From Antedon mediterranea (taxonomy: Eukaryota > Echinodermata > Crinoidea > Comatulida > Antedonidae), in contig NC_092677.1 of assembly GCF_964355755.1 (NCBI RefSeq), forward strand, positions 9,136,601 through 9,200,600: DNA of 64,000 nucleotides. Reading direction: 5' to 3'. Below are positions 38,684-50,300 of this stretch, piece after piece. The notes under the pieces are model-generated. The model saw nothing but the letters and a program-made list of their open reading frames with translations. It made no database searches and was not told where the DNA came from. How positions within the stretch are numbered: the stretch's first letter is position 1; each line of letters begins with the position of its first letter. The position numbers and the translations under genes are program-made.

Positions 38684-39410
38684 CAGACGCTGCGATCAAC
38701 CAGTTGGTATTGTTTCCTTTGTTTATGGATAAACTTAGCAAGAGATTACGGTTGATACAAACACACATGGTGACAAACATCAAGCTTTAATGACATCGAT
38801 CTATTTTTGTGATGATTTTATCGTAGAAATTTGAAGGGCGATCCACTTTGTTAAACGACTTGTTTTCAACACTTTTTTTACACCGTTTTCTCATAATTAT
38901 AGCTGGTAAGTACAAGTATAACATAACAACTAAATAAATGTTACGTAGGCGTAAGTACTTGGTTATATTGTTGTCTTATAATCAAAGAACAAGGCTTTGC
39001 TGTATTTCTAACGTTCAAAATATCAACAAAAAATATTCACAATTTCTTTATATTCATACGCCTAACTAGTCACTTTAGGCCCTACTGTCTTGATACAAAG
39101 CAAAACAAATCATGCACAATTATTTGGAAAAATCATATCTTGATTTAATTTGAATTGTTATTTGAGATTGTTATTTTCCTTATTGTATCGTTGGTTGAGA
39201 AAAACGACGAACTCTACTCTTCCAATCAAACACCAATAGTTTGGGACTTGCTTTGTAGGAATTTGGCGGATTGTATTATTGGAAAAAATGGTTAAGATTG
39301 CTACAAGAGTTTCACAAGGTATTCTCTTTGTGCACAAACTTCTTTATTCAAAGTACTTTTAAATAGTTCATTGACATCAATATTTCAGGTAGAACGTTAA
39401 AATAATTATT
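38684..39410 (+). other. Probable CFAP68 leader exon and intron
   Basis: A donor CTG|GTAAGT ends a possible exon at 38905, and TATTTCAG|GTAGAA at 39387-39388 opens the coding exon 22 bases before its ATG. Both sites are strong. The transcription start itself is not visible. Confidence 0.5.
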
Positions 39411-41396
39411 ATGGATCGAGAGGAAGTATCATTCCGGTCAATGATAAGAGCTTCAGGACTGGGAGAGGTGTGGACACATACTACAGACGTGGACAAGTTC
39501 AAGCAATATGGATGGAGATGCACAACTAAAGAAAACTGCTATTCGCCACAAACTCTTGTAGGGAACTGGAATGAACGAAGATTTGATATAGAAAAAGTTA
39601 GAGTTCCAAAGCAACTTCCATCACAAGTAAGCGATTTATAATTGAACTTTTTCATATTCAGTGTAAATAACCTTATTATAAATTCAAAGGTAAAACATTA
39701 CAGGGAGAATGACAATGCTGTGGGTATCCTCGCTGGATCTCAAACGAAATAAGCAACAATTGGGTAAACCATAACAATATAGCTAAACATCAAGACAGAA
39801 GTACCAAGCAAAACATAAATATTCATTCTAATATTACACTAAAATCACCACGCCACACGTGTGTTAGTATGATACTAATTATAATCTTAACCATCATCAG
39901 TAATGCAAAATCCCATGGTCGCTCATTATTAACAAAACATAATGCACTTCCCGATATAGGGAATCAATTTAGTGAACTTGTTTAAATTGTGGAATCACGA
40001 AATTATTAAGATGAAATTCCAAGATAATATATAACAAGGCCATATAGATGGCTGCAGTCGCGTGCTTAGTGTTTACCGACCGACCGACCAACCTACCAAC
40101 TGACCGAAATTACTGAACATGTTTAAAAATGTTGAAATGTTTAAAAACAGTTATATTTTTTTAATTTACACGTGCGTAGCCTGTCACTTTTGACGTGCTC
40201 GTATAACGTAATTTCGAGTTGAAAAGTAAGTCAAGAAAACAGAAATCGGTCAAAAAGAGTGCGCAATAACATTTAACGCGCATTGCGCGCGCAAAAATCT
40301 GCGCACTCATGGCAATTTTGTAAACGCTTAAAATTGCCTGAAACGTACTCTTATTTCATCGAAAATAAATTTTGAAAATTTTAAGCGCGCGTACGCATGC
40401 GTTACATGCGCTACGCACGTAATTGTATTGCCATATGATGATTTATGCCCTGAAATTTATGAGTACCAAATTTTATTTAATTGTGATTCATGGTTGTGAA
40501 GATATGATTACAAACGTGATTTCGTTAAATCGTGCGTAGACCGCGTAATTTTTTATTGCGCACCGTGAAAACATAACCACATCGATTCCTGGCCATAAGG
40601 AATATACTGTGAAAAATTGGCTTAGCTAGATTAAACTGATATCAAGATAAGGTCAGAAAGCGATAAAACGCATAGTGATACCGGACCGACAGACAGACCG
40701 ACCGACATAGTGAACTATAGAGTCGCTTCCACGCGACTAAAAAACGATATGGAACTTATCAAGATAATAATTATGAAAAAAGGGAATTCCAGGATACAAA
40801 TATATTAAATATGACGATTAGCTTACGTAATCGTATTATTACGATTATCAATCACGATAAATCTTCTTCAGTTATCCTAGATATCGAAATGTATTGATAA
40901 CCACTCTTTATCTTCATAGTACGATCACTATTTCGACACAACATACGATGCGAGTTACGAAAAAGAACAGAAACCAGTTCCAAAAGAACTTCTTCACCTT
41001 GCTAGTAAGTTTTAATTATCAACAACAACAAATCAGCACTCAGAATAAGCAAAATATTTACTGAAAATGAATACTGAATCACCTAAAGTAGGGAACATAA
41101 GTATTGATAGCATTGTAGCCTATGAAATAAAAACGTCAGAAGTAACAGATAAGCAATATATAAGTGCATGAATAATGTCTAATTTATCCAGTTTTTAAAT
41201 AACAAAATCTTTATTTCCCTCCTGAACAGATCGAGCTCCTCGTGCGTACAATACAGCTCAGCCAGAATTAGACCCACCTAGGCTTAGAGAGGAGTACCAG
41301 TCATTCCAGACAACATCTAGAGCTGCCTATGTTAACCCCAAGCTTCGTCAACAGACATGCACAAACGAAGCATTTGCTGGAAAGCCGAGTTTATAA
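39411..41396 (+). CDS. CFAP68: Cilia- and flagella-associated protein 68 (3 exons)
   Basis: Small protein that binds inside axonemal doublet microtubules (formerly C11orf1). Exons 39411-39626, 40920-41004 and 41230-41396 sum to 156 codons including stop; the human protein is 150 residues. Matching blocks are GEVWTHTTDVDKFKQYGWRC, TLVGNWNERRFDI, LPSQYDHYFDTTYDASY and ELDPPR. The protein has no transmembrane segment or enzyme motif, as expected for a structural microtubule inner protein. Phases are 0 then 1, with GTAAGC and GTAAGT donors. An X-box upstream agrees with ciliary expression. A polyadenylation signal, AATAAA, lies at 41661-41666. Confidence 0.93.
40051..40740. mobile_element. CpG-rich repeat with CCGACCGACCGACC blocks, in CFAP68 intron 1
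   Basis: This island differs in composition from its AT-rich surroundings. It starts with GCAGTCGCGTG, runs into a CCGACCGACCGACC block, has a middle with several GCGCGC-rich words, then ACCGACAGACAGACCGACCG and finishes GTCGCTTCCACGCGACTA. The two ends share the inverted word AGTCGCGTG. It looks like a non-autonomous element, class unknown. The remaining intron sequence (39627-40050, 40741-40919) is unremarkable. Confidence 0.5.
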
Positions 41397-42146
41397 CAAT
41401 CAGTGAAATGATTTTATATCCTGGGCTAATTTATAAAATATGTTATGGACATCAAATGCAGAAAATTAAAGCAGAGATTTAATTATAATAGACTGTTTTT
41501 ATAGAGAGAAACATATCGCTCGTTCATAGTTTAGAAAGAACAAAACTAACTTGTCAAATTAATTGTTTAATACGGTAATATATGGAAGATTGGTTCATTA
41601 ATTTTAGGTGCTTTCTTCTGAAGTCTTTCGATGTCTTTTTATTCTAATTGATACTGTACTAATAAAAAAATAGAATATAATAGAGAGTTGGGATGTCCAT
41701 GTGTTTCATGTAACTAGAATACGTACATATTTATCAAAAGCACTGATCGCCAAAGAGACCGAAGGTGGCACAGGGAATTCCCAAGGAATGTAAGTGTTGG
41801 GTTCCTCAGATACAATTCGATTCAATCTTCTATTTCGGAACCTTTCCATAGAAACATGATTTTACGTACAAATTAACAAAAATGTATGCTACTGAAGATT
41901 CGACGAACGAGCGTTCAGTGCGTTAGGCCTACCACACGTCGGGTGGAATCTCCATCCTACAGTATTAGATAGAGCTGGTCATTGTTCCCTAATAACTCAA
42001 GTTTGAGTTGTGAGTCATAATACCACAAACAAACGTACTTACTTATATCCAAACTGTACAAAGTCTAAATTCCAATATAACGCGTAATAAAATATACACA
42101 GTACATTGGGCCTATCTTTTTCTAAGACTACAAAGTTACCGTAAGG
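41397..42146. other. Intergenic, CFAP68 3' UTR and upstream of the next gene
   Basis: Contains CFAP68 3' UTR with ATTAAA near 41463 and AATAAA at 41661. Nothing else recognisable is present; no clear promoter element for the following gene is visible. Confidence 0.5.
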
Positions 42147-45100
42147 ATGGCTAGAATGGCCGGTGGTATCTCAATACATAAAGCACTTATACCTGGAATG
42201 CTTATGTTCGGCTTGTTTTTCATGATTAGCCTGTACAGAAAATCCAAGTGTACACCTACGACGACTATAGAAAGACCTGACATCTATACAGTTAATCGGT
42301 AGGCTTAGTAACTTTATATTAGTCTCATCCAAAAGCACTAACGTTGGGAAGTACACTGTGGGCCAGTAGGGTACCGGTATATTATTATATACTGAGGCAA
42401 CAAATCAATTTCTTGGGTATACCAAATAACATAAGCACATTGTACTACACAATTTCGTTACCATGTTCAGATGAACCACTTTCATAAGGAAATCGTGAGG
42501 GTTGCTGATCGTACTATGAACCGACATCCTCATCGTTAGTCTTAATGTGCTCATTCGTAGGCATATTCCTTCCTCCTTCCATCATACACTGATCCTATCT
42601 ATATCAACAGTGATGGATACAAGCAAGGAAGAGGTGTACACCTTTTGTATTATATTGGAATGACCAATGGAGTGGGTTCAAGTCAAGTGACTTGGGTTTT
42701 CCCGATGCACACCTCAGTACAATGTAAATTTGTATCTGTATTTATATAGTCGAAGATGCTCTCCAGGTGGAATGTCATCCTGAGATGAGTAGTAGTAATT
42801 AGTCTTGTTTATTTTATTTCATTTATATGTAATTTTTTACTTTCTATGGACCAGAGTTTCTGAAATAAAAGATTGAATGAACGAATGAATGACTGAATAG
42901 CGTATATTAAGCACATTTAAGTAAATGAGATTTACATTACATTATATAGGAAGTTGCCGATACACGATTTGAACCAATCACAAGAAATACAGTAAGTCAG
43001 AAACTTATTCATTTTTTCTGAATTTATATGTCAAAAACATCAATGATTCGGAAATAGTTTATAACATGAACAATATCAATTAAAAGACCGGAATAAATAC
43101 TCTCAAAAATCGCTGATTAAATAATGCAGTAATGCATAGGATTAACGTTAAGGTATTCTCAGGGAAAAGTGACATTTCACTCTTCTCTGATATTCTGCCT
43201 TTCTGACCATCATATGCCTACACCACTTTTCACTGAGCCATGAAATACTTCTTCAGAACATCTACAGAACGCAAAATATTCATTGATTGTGGAGCCAATG
43301 TGGCGTCGTCTGTACAATTGTTTCGTGAAACGTACCCTGGTGGAAAAGAGTTCATTATTCACTCGTTTGAAATAGATGACAGACTGGCACCATATTTCAA
43401 GGCATACTCAAACCATGTGCTTCATTGCCCTGTTGGAGTTACGTCAAAAGACGGTAAGACAACATCAGTAGGAATTTACATTTAAGCCAATGTACTGAAA
43501 GCAATGTTCACACTTATCGGGATGGAAGGCAGCGCGCAAAGTAAAATAATGGATAGCACTGAATATAATTGAACGTCGCCGTCTTGTAATAAACTGAACA
43601 ACTGTGAAAGTAGCTTATCATATCTGCTGCATGCATGCTGTCTCAACATTCAAATTGTCTTTCCATGGTTGGTATATGAGTCTTTATTATTACTAAATCA
43701 TCTTTTATGTAATTTGAATCAGGTATCATGACAGCTTACAGTGAATCTGCCTGGTCACCCGATAAAGACACAAACAATGGAAAGGATATGCAATGGGGAG
43801 GTGGAACACTTTTTGTTGATGACTTTGAAAGAGCAGATGAAACAGGTGGTGGAAAAAGAAAACTAACACACCGTAAAGGCGTCTCTACTATCGACCTCTC
43901 AATGTGGATCCAACGGAACCTCCAGATAGAAGATTACGTGATTTTAAAATTGGACGTGGAAGGGGCGGAATTTGAAATTTTTCAAAAAATGTTGAAAGAT
44001 GGAACCTTTAAATGGATTGATAAGTAAGAATGTTTATCATGCATAATAACAATTACGTTGTAAGGACCGGGAGGTAGAACAAAGCTACTGTACAATCATC
44101 TCAAACTCTAAGATGTGGATTCTACCGCATTTGCTGCAGCAACTGATGCATACCTTACATACATGTTTCATTTAGTTTTTGTCTTTTTTTTGTGACAGTC
44201 GTCATCCTCATCGCACACGTCCTTCCACGAGGACATCAACATTGCCACCATGAACTCACATTCATAAATGTTTCCATTTATGGTTAGGTTATATGGAGAA
44301 TATCACTTCCATCAACCAATACAATTTAGCCAGAGTAAGAAGATGGCCATTAAGTACGAAGTAGAAAAGAGGGGATTCCCCTTACGAGAATGGATCGCAG
44401 AGTACAGAACATATTCAGACTTTGGCGACCTCCATCCCATAAAGGTTAGAATACTAATATTCCACTTGATTTCTATTTATGTTTTACTTTCCTTTTCCAC
44501 TAAATATTGTTGTCCAATCTCAAGCGATTAAGGCAGTGGCGACGCAAACCGCAGACGTTCAAAAAAGTCCCTCCTCGACCGTAGAACATAGACAGTATTC
44601 ACATAATAACAGATTCACGCGTGAATCTTTCGGGAGCGTATAGAGGTTACCGTACTGGTCCATCAGCTCCTGTTGTTTGACGAATTAATCCAAATTTCCG
44701 CAAAGATTCAGATTTATTTGGTCCTTGCGAAAATTTATGACAGGCACAACCGCTCACATAAAAATACAATAACATACAAAATATATATCTATATACAGTA
44801 TATATAAGTAAAATATACAAGTACAAGACCTTAACCATGTACAGTATAATCTTATGTAATAGATGTTTATCATTACTATAATGCCCTTTGTCTATGATTG
44901 TTGCGGTACATGTTACATCAATTATTGAGATACATTCCTTAAAGATGTATTGTCCCCCTGAAAAAAATAATTCTTAAACTTTTTTTGTTGAAGATTCCAT
45001 TTTAATGTAACATAATAGTTATCCACTTTGACCTAAAATTGGATCGAAAAAAAATCTATTTAACTGAAAAAAATGTAATTTAAAGCAAAAAAAATGGTCA

Positions 45101-46313
45101 AATTGGCTGCCAGCCAATGGATTTTTGGTTGAATGTTAACATTTATTTTGTCATTTTATAAGTGAAAACGTGATTTTTTTTAAATTTTTTTTCTATTGAA
45201 GTGATGAACTTTATTAAAACTACAAAATAACATATTCAAAGTCTGATTTAATTAATCTTCATTTTTCATGTTTTTGAGGGACAATACATCTTTAATAAAT
45301 ACGACAGAACTTATTAGTAATTGTTTTCCAGTATAATACTAGAGTAAGCATATCTAACGCTGATGGCCTTGCTATTTTCATAGGTAAAACCAGAAACACG
45401 TGGAAAGACAGGAATTGTGTACAGACGATGCAGTGCGGAAGATGGTAAACCGAGAGTAGCTCTTACCATCGAAGTTGGCATGACACGAAAATTGGCAGAA
45501 AAAGTAGTGGCTGCTGTCATGGCGTATATACCCCAAATTCCGATTACGCTGTTTGTATATGGCGACTTCGTAGACGAGTACCCAAACCTTGTAAGATCAT
45601 GGGCCAGGCGCTTTGAGGTAGGTATACGGGGTAACCATCCATACCCCCACGGTCATGTTGAGATGATCATGGGCAACTGGGCAAAAGAGGCGGGGATTAG
45701 TGCAGAGTTACGAATGCAGGAGATTGGTCTCAACATGAAGTTTTATATGCCGCCATGTGACGTCACGGATATTATACTGGCACAAGGACGACATAGACAG
45801 TGGCGTATTATTAAACCAATTGCAAGTTTCCCGCCAATCACAGGTAAGAGTAACTTTGCATGTTGCTGGTGAATACTTTCTTATCCAATCCTAATCATGT
45901 TATCTTCATTATTACAAGAGCTAGTATTGTTTCCAAGGCAATTTTTCTACAGTGAATTTTATAGCAAACATATTATAAATAGGTGCTGTGACCAACATTG
46001 TTGGTTAAAGAGTCTGCAACGTTTATTATCTCCTACCAACATACTTGTTTAATAAAGTAAATAATAAAGTTTGTTTGTATTTACAGAACCACTGCTGACC
46101 GTTGCTAAATACTACAAATACCGTGATGTAGAGCGGGTTCCGAAGGCACTGCGCATTATTGACAACCAGCTACTTAGATCAAATGGTGGAGTTCTAAGTT
46201 TAGACACCGACCATCCGGATTCCTATATGATCATCGTATTCCTACTGGACTACCTCGTTGAAAATTCAGACTACCAACTGGTGACAATGGACGATTGTAT
46301 AGATGGAACTTGA
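42147..46313 (+). CDS. Type II membrane protein: FkbM-type methyltransferase fused to a NodB-like domain (7 exons)
   Basis: Exons 42147-42298, 42950-42991, 43257-43453, 43723-44023, 44288-44444, 45384-45843 and 46087-46313; all phases agree and give 511 residues. Residues 1-13 are basic/polar, 14-29 hydrophobic, then RKSK: a signal anchor, so the domains should face the Golgi or ER lumen or the outside. Residues 70-280 resemble FkbM methyltransferases: SAM motif FIDCGAN (73-79) and LKLDVEGAEFEIF (205-217), then LYGEYHFHQP. Residues 300-511 follow the NodB fold: ALTIEVG where TFDDG is expected (311-315), ITLFVYGDFVDEYPNLVRSW, NHPYPH (368 and 372 as the two His), YMPPCD for RPPYG, and VLSLDTD for the LxLH strand. 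Catalytic Asp, Arg and His are thus replaced, while the metal-type His pair stays. It may methylate a glycan; the second domain may only bind one. Function is inference; exon 2 is short but phase-perfect. Confidence 0.82.
42607..42899 (+). mobile_element. LINE-like 3' end in intron 1 of the methyltransferase gene
   Basis: A roughly 290-base stretch ending GAAATAAAAGATTGAATGAA and then further GAAT units, the style of the 3' tail of non-LTR retrotransposons with a short tandem repeat tail. It contains a pair of words (TCAAGTGACTTGG) able to form a hairpin. No reverse transcriptase coding is left, so class is uncertain. Confidence 0.45.
44939..45295. mobile_element. MITE with TTAA borders (copy 1), intron 5 of the methyltransferase gene
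   Basis: Ends are AGATGTATTGTCCCCCTGAA and its inverted counterpart AGGGACAATACATCT, each flanked by TTAA, which is the target duplication of piggyBac-type transposons. The inside is AT-rich with no ORF. Copies or fragments also lie at 31618-31722 and 52860-53267. The rest of this 939-base intron (44445-44938) shows nothing recognisable. Confidence 0.7.
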
Positions 46314-46486
46314 GATATATCCAGTGGCGGACCAAAGACTTCTGAAACGGAGAAGCACGGATAATATACTTGTATGGTGGACCTTAGTCTGGCTTCCAGA
46401 GTTTTGTCTTAATATTAGTAAAAAGATAAATATTTTGGCATATATGGCGTTTCATACATATACTACTTGATTTTGGCAAAAACCGA

Positions 46487-46492
46487 AATAAA
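46487..46492 (+). terminator. Candidate polyadenylation signal of the methyltransferase/NodB gene
   Basis: AATAAA 174 bases after the stop codon; another AATAAA is near 46947. The stretch to 47277 holds no gene and separates two convergent genes. Confidence 0.45.
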
Positions 46493-47277
46493 AACAAATT
46501 TTAAAAAAAGACCTACATGGAGAAAATTGCATGCCACCTTGTTGGATAAAGGCAATTTAAAAGCTTCTAAGGTGTTTATATATCAACGAATTAAAACCAC
46601 CAAAAAGGTCTTTCTACATTTCTGTGGAAGAACACCAGCAGAGAAAACTCCATTGACATGTTTTCGAAATTGACAGCGTCGACTTTTGAACAATATAATG
46701 CGATATTATTATTCAATAATTCCTGTAATGTATTTCTTAATTTTTTTCTGATTTATGAATACTGTACCATGGAGAAATAAGCCATGTTAATACATATATA
46801 CCAATGTACAATTATAACAATATTATCTAAATCTATGATTTTGCATAACATAAATTAGTTCCACATTCACAAATTGTATGGAATGTTTCTCCCATAGGAG
46901 CTACAGCACATTACATGTTAAAGTCACTTTCACTTTCTTTTGTAAAATAAATGTTGATGTATAGACATTAGCACAAAATATTTTGTAAACTTTTCACAGA
47001 ATACTTATGTGACTGTAGTTTTACTTTGTGGGACTGATGCATTATATAATATTGATTAATAGGAAAGCATTCAAAATAAAAAAAAAATTAAAACAAGTAA
47101 TTTCAATTTGATAAAACAACATTATTATAATCAAAATTTACACACAAATAATGATAACGGTAAGCTCAATATCACGGTTATTTTTCCAATTTTATGTAAA
47201 ATTGATCGTCAGTTCCTGGGTTGCCAATGTAATCATTTGCCTGATGTAATTTTAATCCTTCAACTGCATCAACTCAT

Positions 47278-47283
47278 TTTATT
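47278..47283 (-). terminator. Polyadenylation signal of the kelch-like gene
   Basis: AATAAA on the minus strand, 81 bases past the stop at 47364. It implies a very short 3' UTR. Confidence 0.55.
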
Positions 47284-47363
47284 GTTACCTTAAACAAATT
47301 TGTGCTTAAGGAGAATTGACCAAGACTCTTTAAGGATAGTACAAATAAATGAATGAATTTCCG

Positions 47364-50300
47364 TCAATGTGTTAATAAACCAAGACGCAGTGGCAGCAGG
47401 GAGATTGCAGCTCCACTAATACCATGACAAAGTGTCTCCCAATCATCTAACTCAATATCGTACACTTGTGTAGGACTCGTGTTTAGATGGCTGTCAAAGC
47501 AAAAACCATTAACAAAAAAGAACACACGATCACCAATCCTGAAAGCGCCTATACCGTTTTCTGGTATTAGACTTTGGTCCTGTGAAATATACATGCCTGT
47601 GTGAACTGCACTGCACTCATCAAGGAGATGCTCAACCACTGAAGGGCATAGATCCCATTGTTGTGAACCATACACACGGCTCGGTACCGATTTGTAACAT
47701 ATAGAGTAAAGCTTATCATCTTTGATGTACAAGTCTACCTGTCGGTTTGAGTTTAGTCCCAGTCGTTTTTCCGGTAACCACGAGTTGAGGTCAGGATCGA
47801 AACAGCTGTATCGAACTTGGCCATGCCCTTTAAAGATATGAATCCTGTTGTGAAAAACAATCGCTGTTGTGTTATACCGTGCTTCGTCCAAGGCAGCAAC
47901 GCAGACCCATTTACTGCGGGCAAGATCGTACCGCTCGACAGATCGCAGTGGGTTGTCGTCTTTATCAAGGCCACCAATTGCATAGATATAGCCCTCGTGG
48001 TGAACAAGTGAAAAACTCTTCCTTTCAACTTTCATAGACGGCAAACTTGACCATTTATTGCCTTTTGCATTATAAACGAAGAAATAATTCCTGGTGGCAG
48101 TCTTCCCAGAGTTGATATACTCTCCACCAGCGATGAACAAGTGTTCACCAACCACGACAGCCGTGTGGTTGATGACCGTCTGATATGGCAACTGCGCAAA
48201 GTTTTTTAATGGCTCCCATGATTTTGAATTTGCATTGTATTGGCGTACAAAACTCATTGACGTGTGTCCACCAATTGCAATCATCGACTTGAGTAAAAAA
48301 AAAAAAAAACATGTTTATAAAAATCTGACTATACAACATTTATAAATATTATTAACTACACATACACTTAGAATTTGTGAAGGGAATCATAAATTGCTGG
48401 GTGGAAAACTAATTTATAACTATAACTTATACTTTTAATTTATTTAAATCTATTTAAGTACAGAAGAACCTCTATTGAGGGGACGGACATCTTCAGGACC
48501 CAACAAAATACCCTGAATTAGAGGTTGGTCGTTCTAAAAACATCTACAGTATTCCCCTCATTCATTTCATGGAAAAGTGTCCTTCATAGGAGGTATCGCA
48601 AAGAAGGGGGTTCTAGTGTTTTGAGCCCCCTCTCATACCCTAATAGAGTGACCCAAAGAAAGGGGTTCTAGTGTTTTGAGCCCCCCTCTCATACCCTAAT
48701 AGAGTGACCCAAAGAAAGGGTTCTAGTGTTTTGAGCCCCCTCTCATACCCTAATAGAGTGACCCAAAGAAAGGGGTTCTAGTGTTTTGAGCCCCCACTCA
48801 TACCCTAATAGAGTGACCCAAAGAAAGGGTTCTAGTGTTTTGAGCCCCCTCTCATACCCTAATAGAGTGACCCAAAGAAAGGGTTCTAGTGTTTTGAGCC
48901 CCCTCTCATACCCTAATAGAGTGACCCAAAGAAAGGGTTCTAGTGTTTTGAGCCCCCCTCTCATACCCTAATAGAGTGACCCAAAGAAAGGGGTTCTAGT
49001 GTTTTGAGCCTCCTCTCATACCCTAATAGAGTGACCCAAAGAAGGGGGTTCTAGTGTTTTGAGCCCCCTCTCATACCCTAATAGAGTGACCCAAAGAAAG
49101 GGGTTCTAGTGTTTTGAGCCCCCTCTCATACCCTAATAGAGTGACCCAAAGAAAGGGGTTCTAGTGTTTTGAGCCTCCTCTCATACCCTAATAGAGTGAC
49201 CCAAAGAAGGGGGTTCTAGTGTTTTGAGCCCCCTCTCATACCCTAATAGAGTGACCCAAAGAAGGGGGTTCTAGTGTTTTGAGCCCCCTCTCATACCCTA
49301 ATAGAGTGACCCAAAGAAGGGGGTTCTAGTGTTTTGAGCCCCCTCTCATACCCTAATAGAGTGACCCAAAGAAAGGGGTTCTAGTGTTTTGAGCCCCCTC
49401 TCATACCCTAATAGAGTGACCCAAAGAAAGGGGTTCTAGTGTTTTGAGCCCCCTCTCATACCCTAATAGAGTGACCCAAAGAAGGGGGTTCTAGTGTTTT
49501 GAGCCCCCTCTCATACCCTAATAGAGTGACCCAAAGAAGAAGGTTCTAGTGTTTTGAGCCCCCTCTCATACCCTAATAGAGTGACCCAAAGAAAGGGGTT
49601 CTAGTGTTTTGAGCCCCCCTCTCATACCCTAATAGAGTGACCCAAAGAAAGGGTTCTAGTGTTTTGAGCCCCCTCTCATACCCTAATAGAGTGACCCAAA
49701 GAAAGGGTTCTAGTGTTTTGAGCCCCCCCCCCCTCATACCCTAATAGAGTGACCCAAAGAAGGGGGTTCTAGTGTTTTGAGCCCCCTCTCATACCCTAAT
49801 AGAGTGACCCAAAGAAAGGGTTCTAGTGTTTTGAGCCCCCTCTCATACCCTAATAGAGTGACCCAAAGAAAGGGGTTCTAGTGTTTTGAGCCCCCTCTCA
49901 TACCCTAATAGAGTGACCCAAAGAAGGGGGTTCTAGTGTTTTGAGCCCCCCTCTCATACCCTAATAGAGTGACCCAAAGAAGGGGGTTCTAGTGTTTTGA
50001 GCCCCCTCTCATACCCTAATAGAGTGACCCAAAGAAGGGGGTGCTAGTGTTTTGAGCCCCCTCTCATACCCTAATAGAGTGACCCAAAGAAAGGGGTTCT
50101 AGTGTTTTGAGCCCCCTCTCATACCCTAATAGAGTGACCCAAAGAAGGGGGTTCTAGTGTTTTGAGCCCCCTCTCATACCCTAATAGAGTGACCCAAAGA
50201 AAGGGTTCTACAGTATTTATTTATTCACTTTATACCTTTGATGAAAGTCTGGGTGCAAATAACTGTGGATGCTGAGCAAATAGTGGGCCTGTGACTGCTT

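Noticed and set aside
43240-43256. ATG at 43240 as start of the methyltransferase
   Set aside because: It gives a protein without the signal anchor, and the upstream exons join in perfect phase at 43257, so this ATG lies in the intron just before the acceptor.
48743-48971. Open frames on both strands with an 18-residue repeat
   Set aside because: They come from 54-base units of the minisatellite and lie in an intron.
48602-50208. Regular array that at first sight resembles a CRISPR
   Set aside because: The whole unit repeats, with no unique spacers, in an animal intron; it is a minisatellite.
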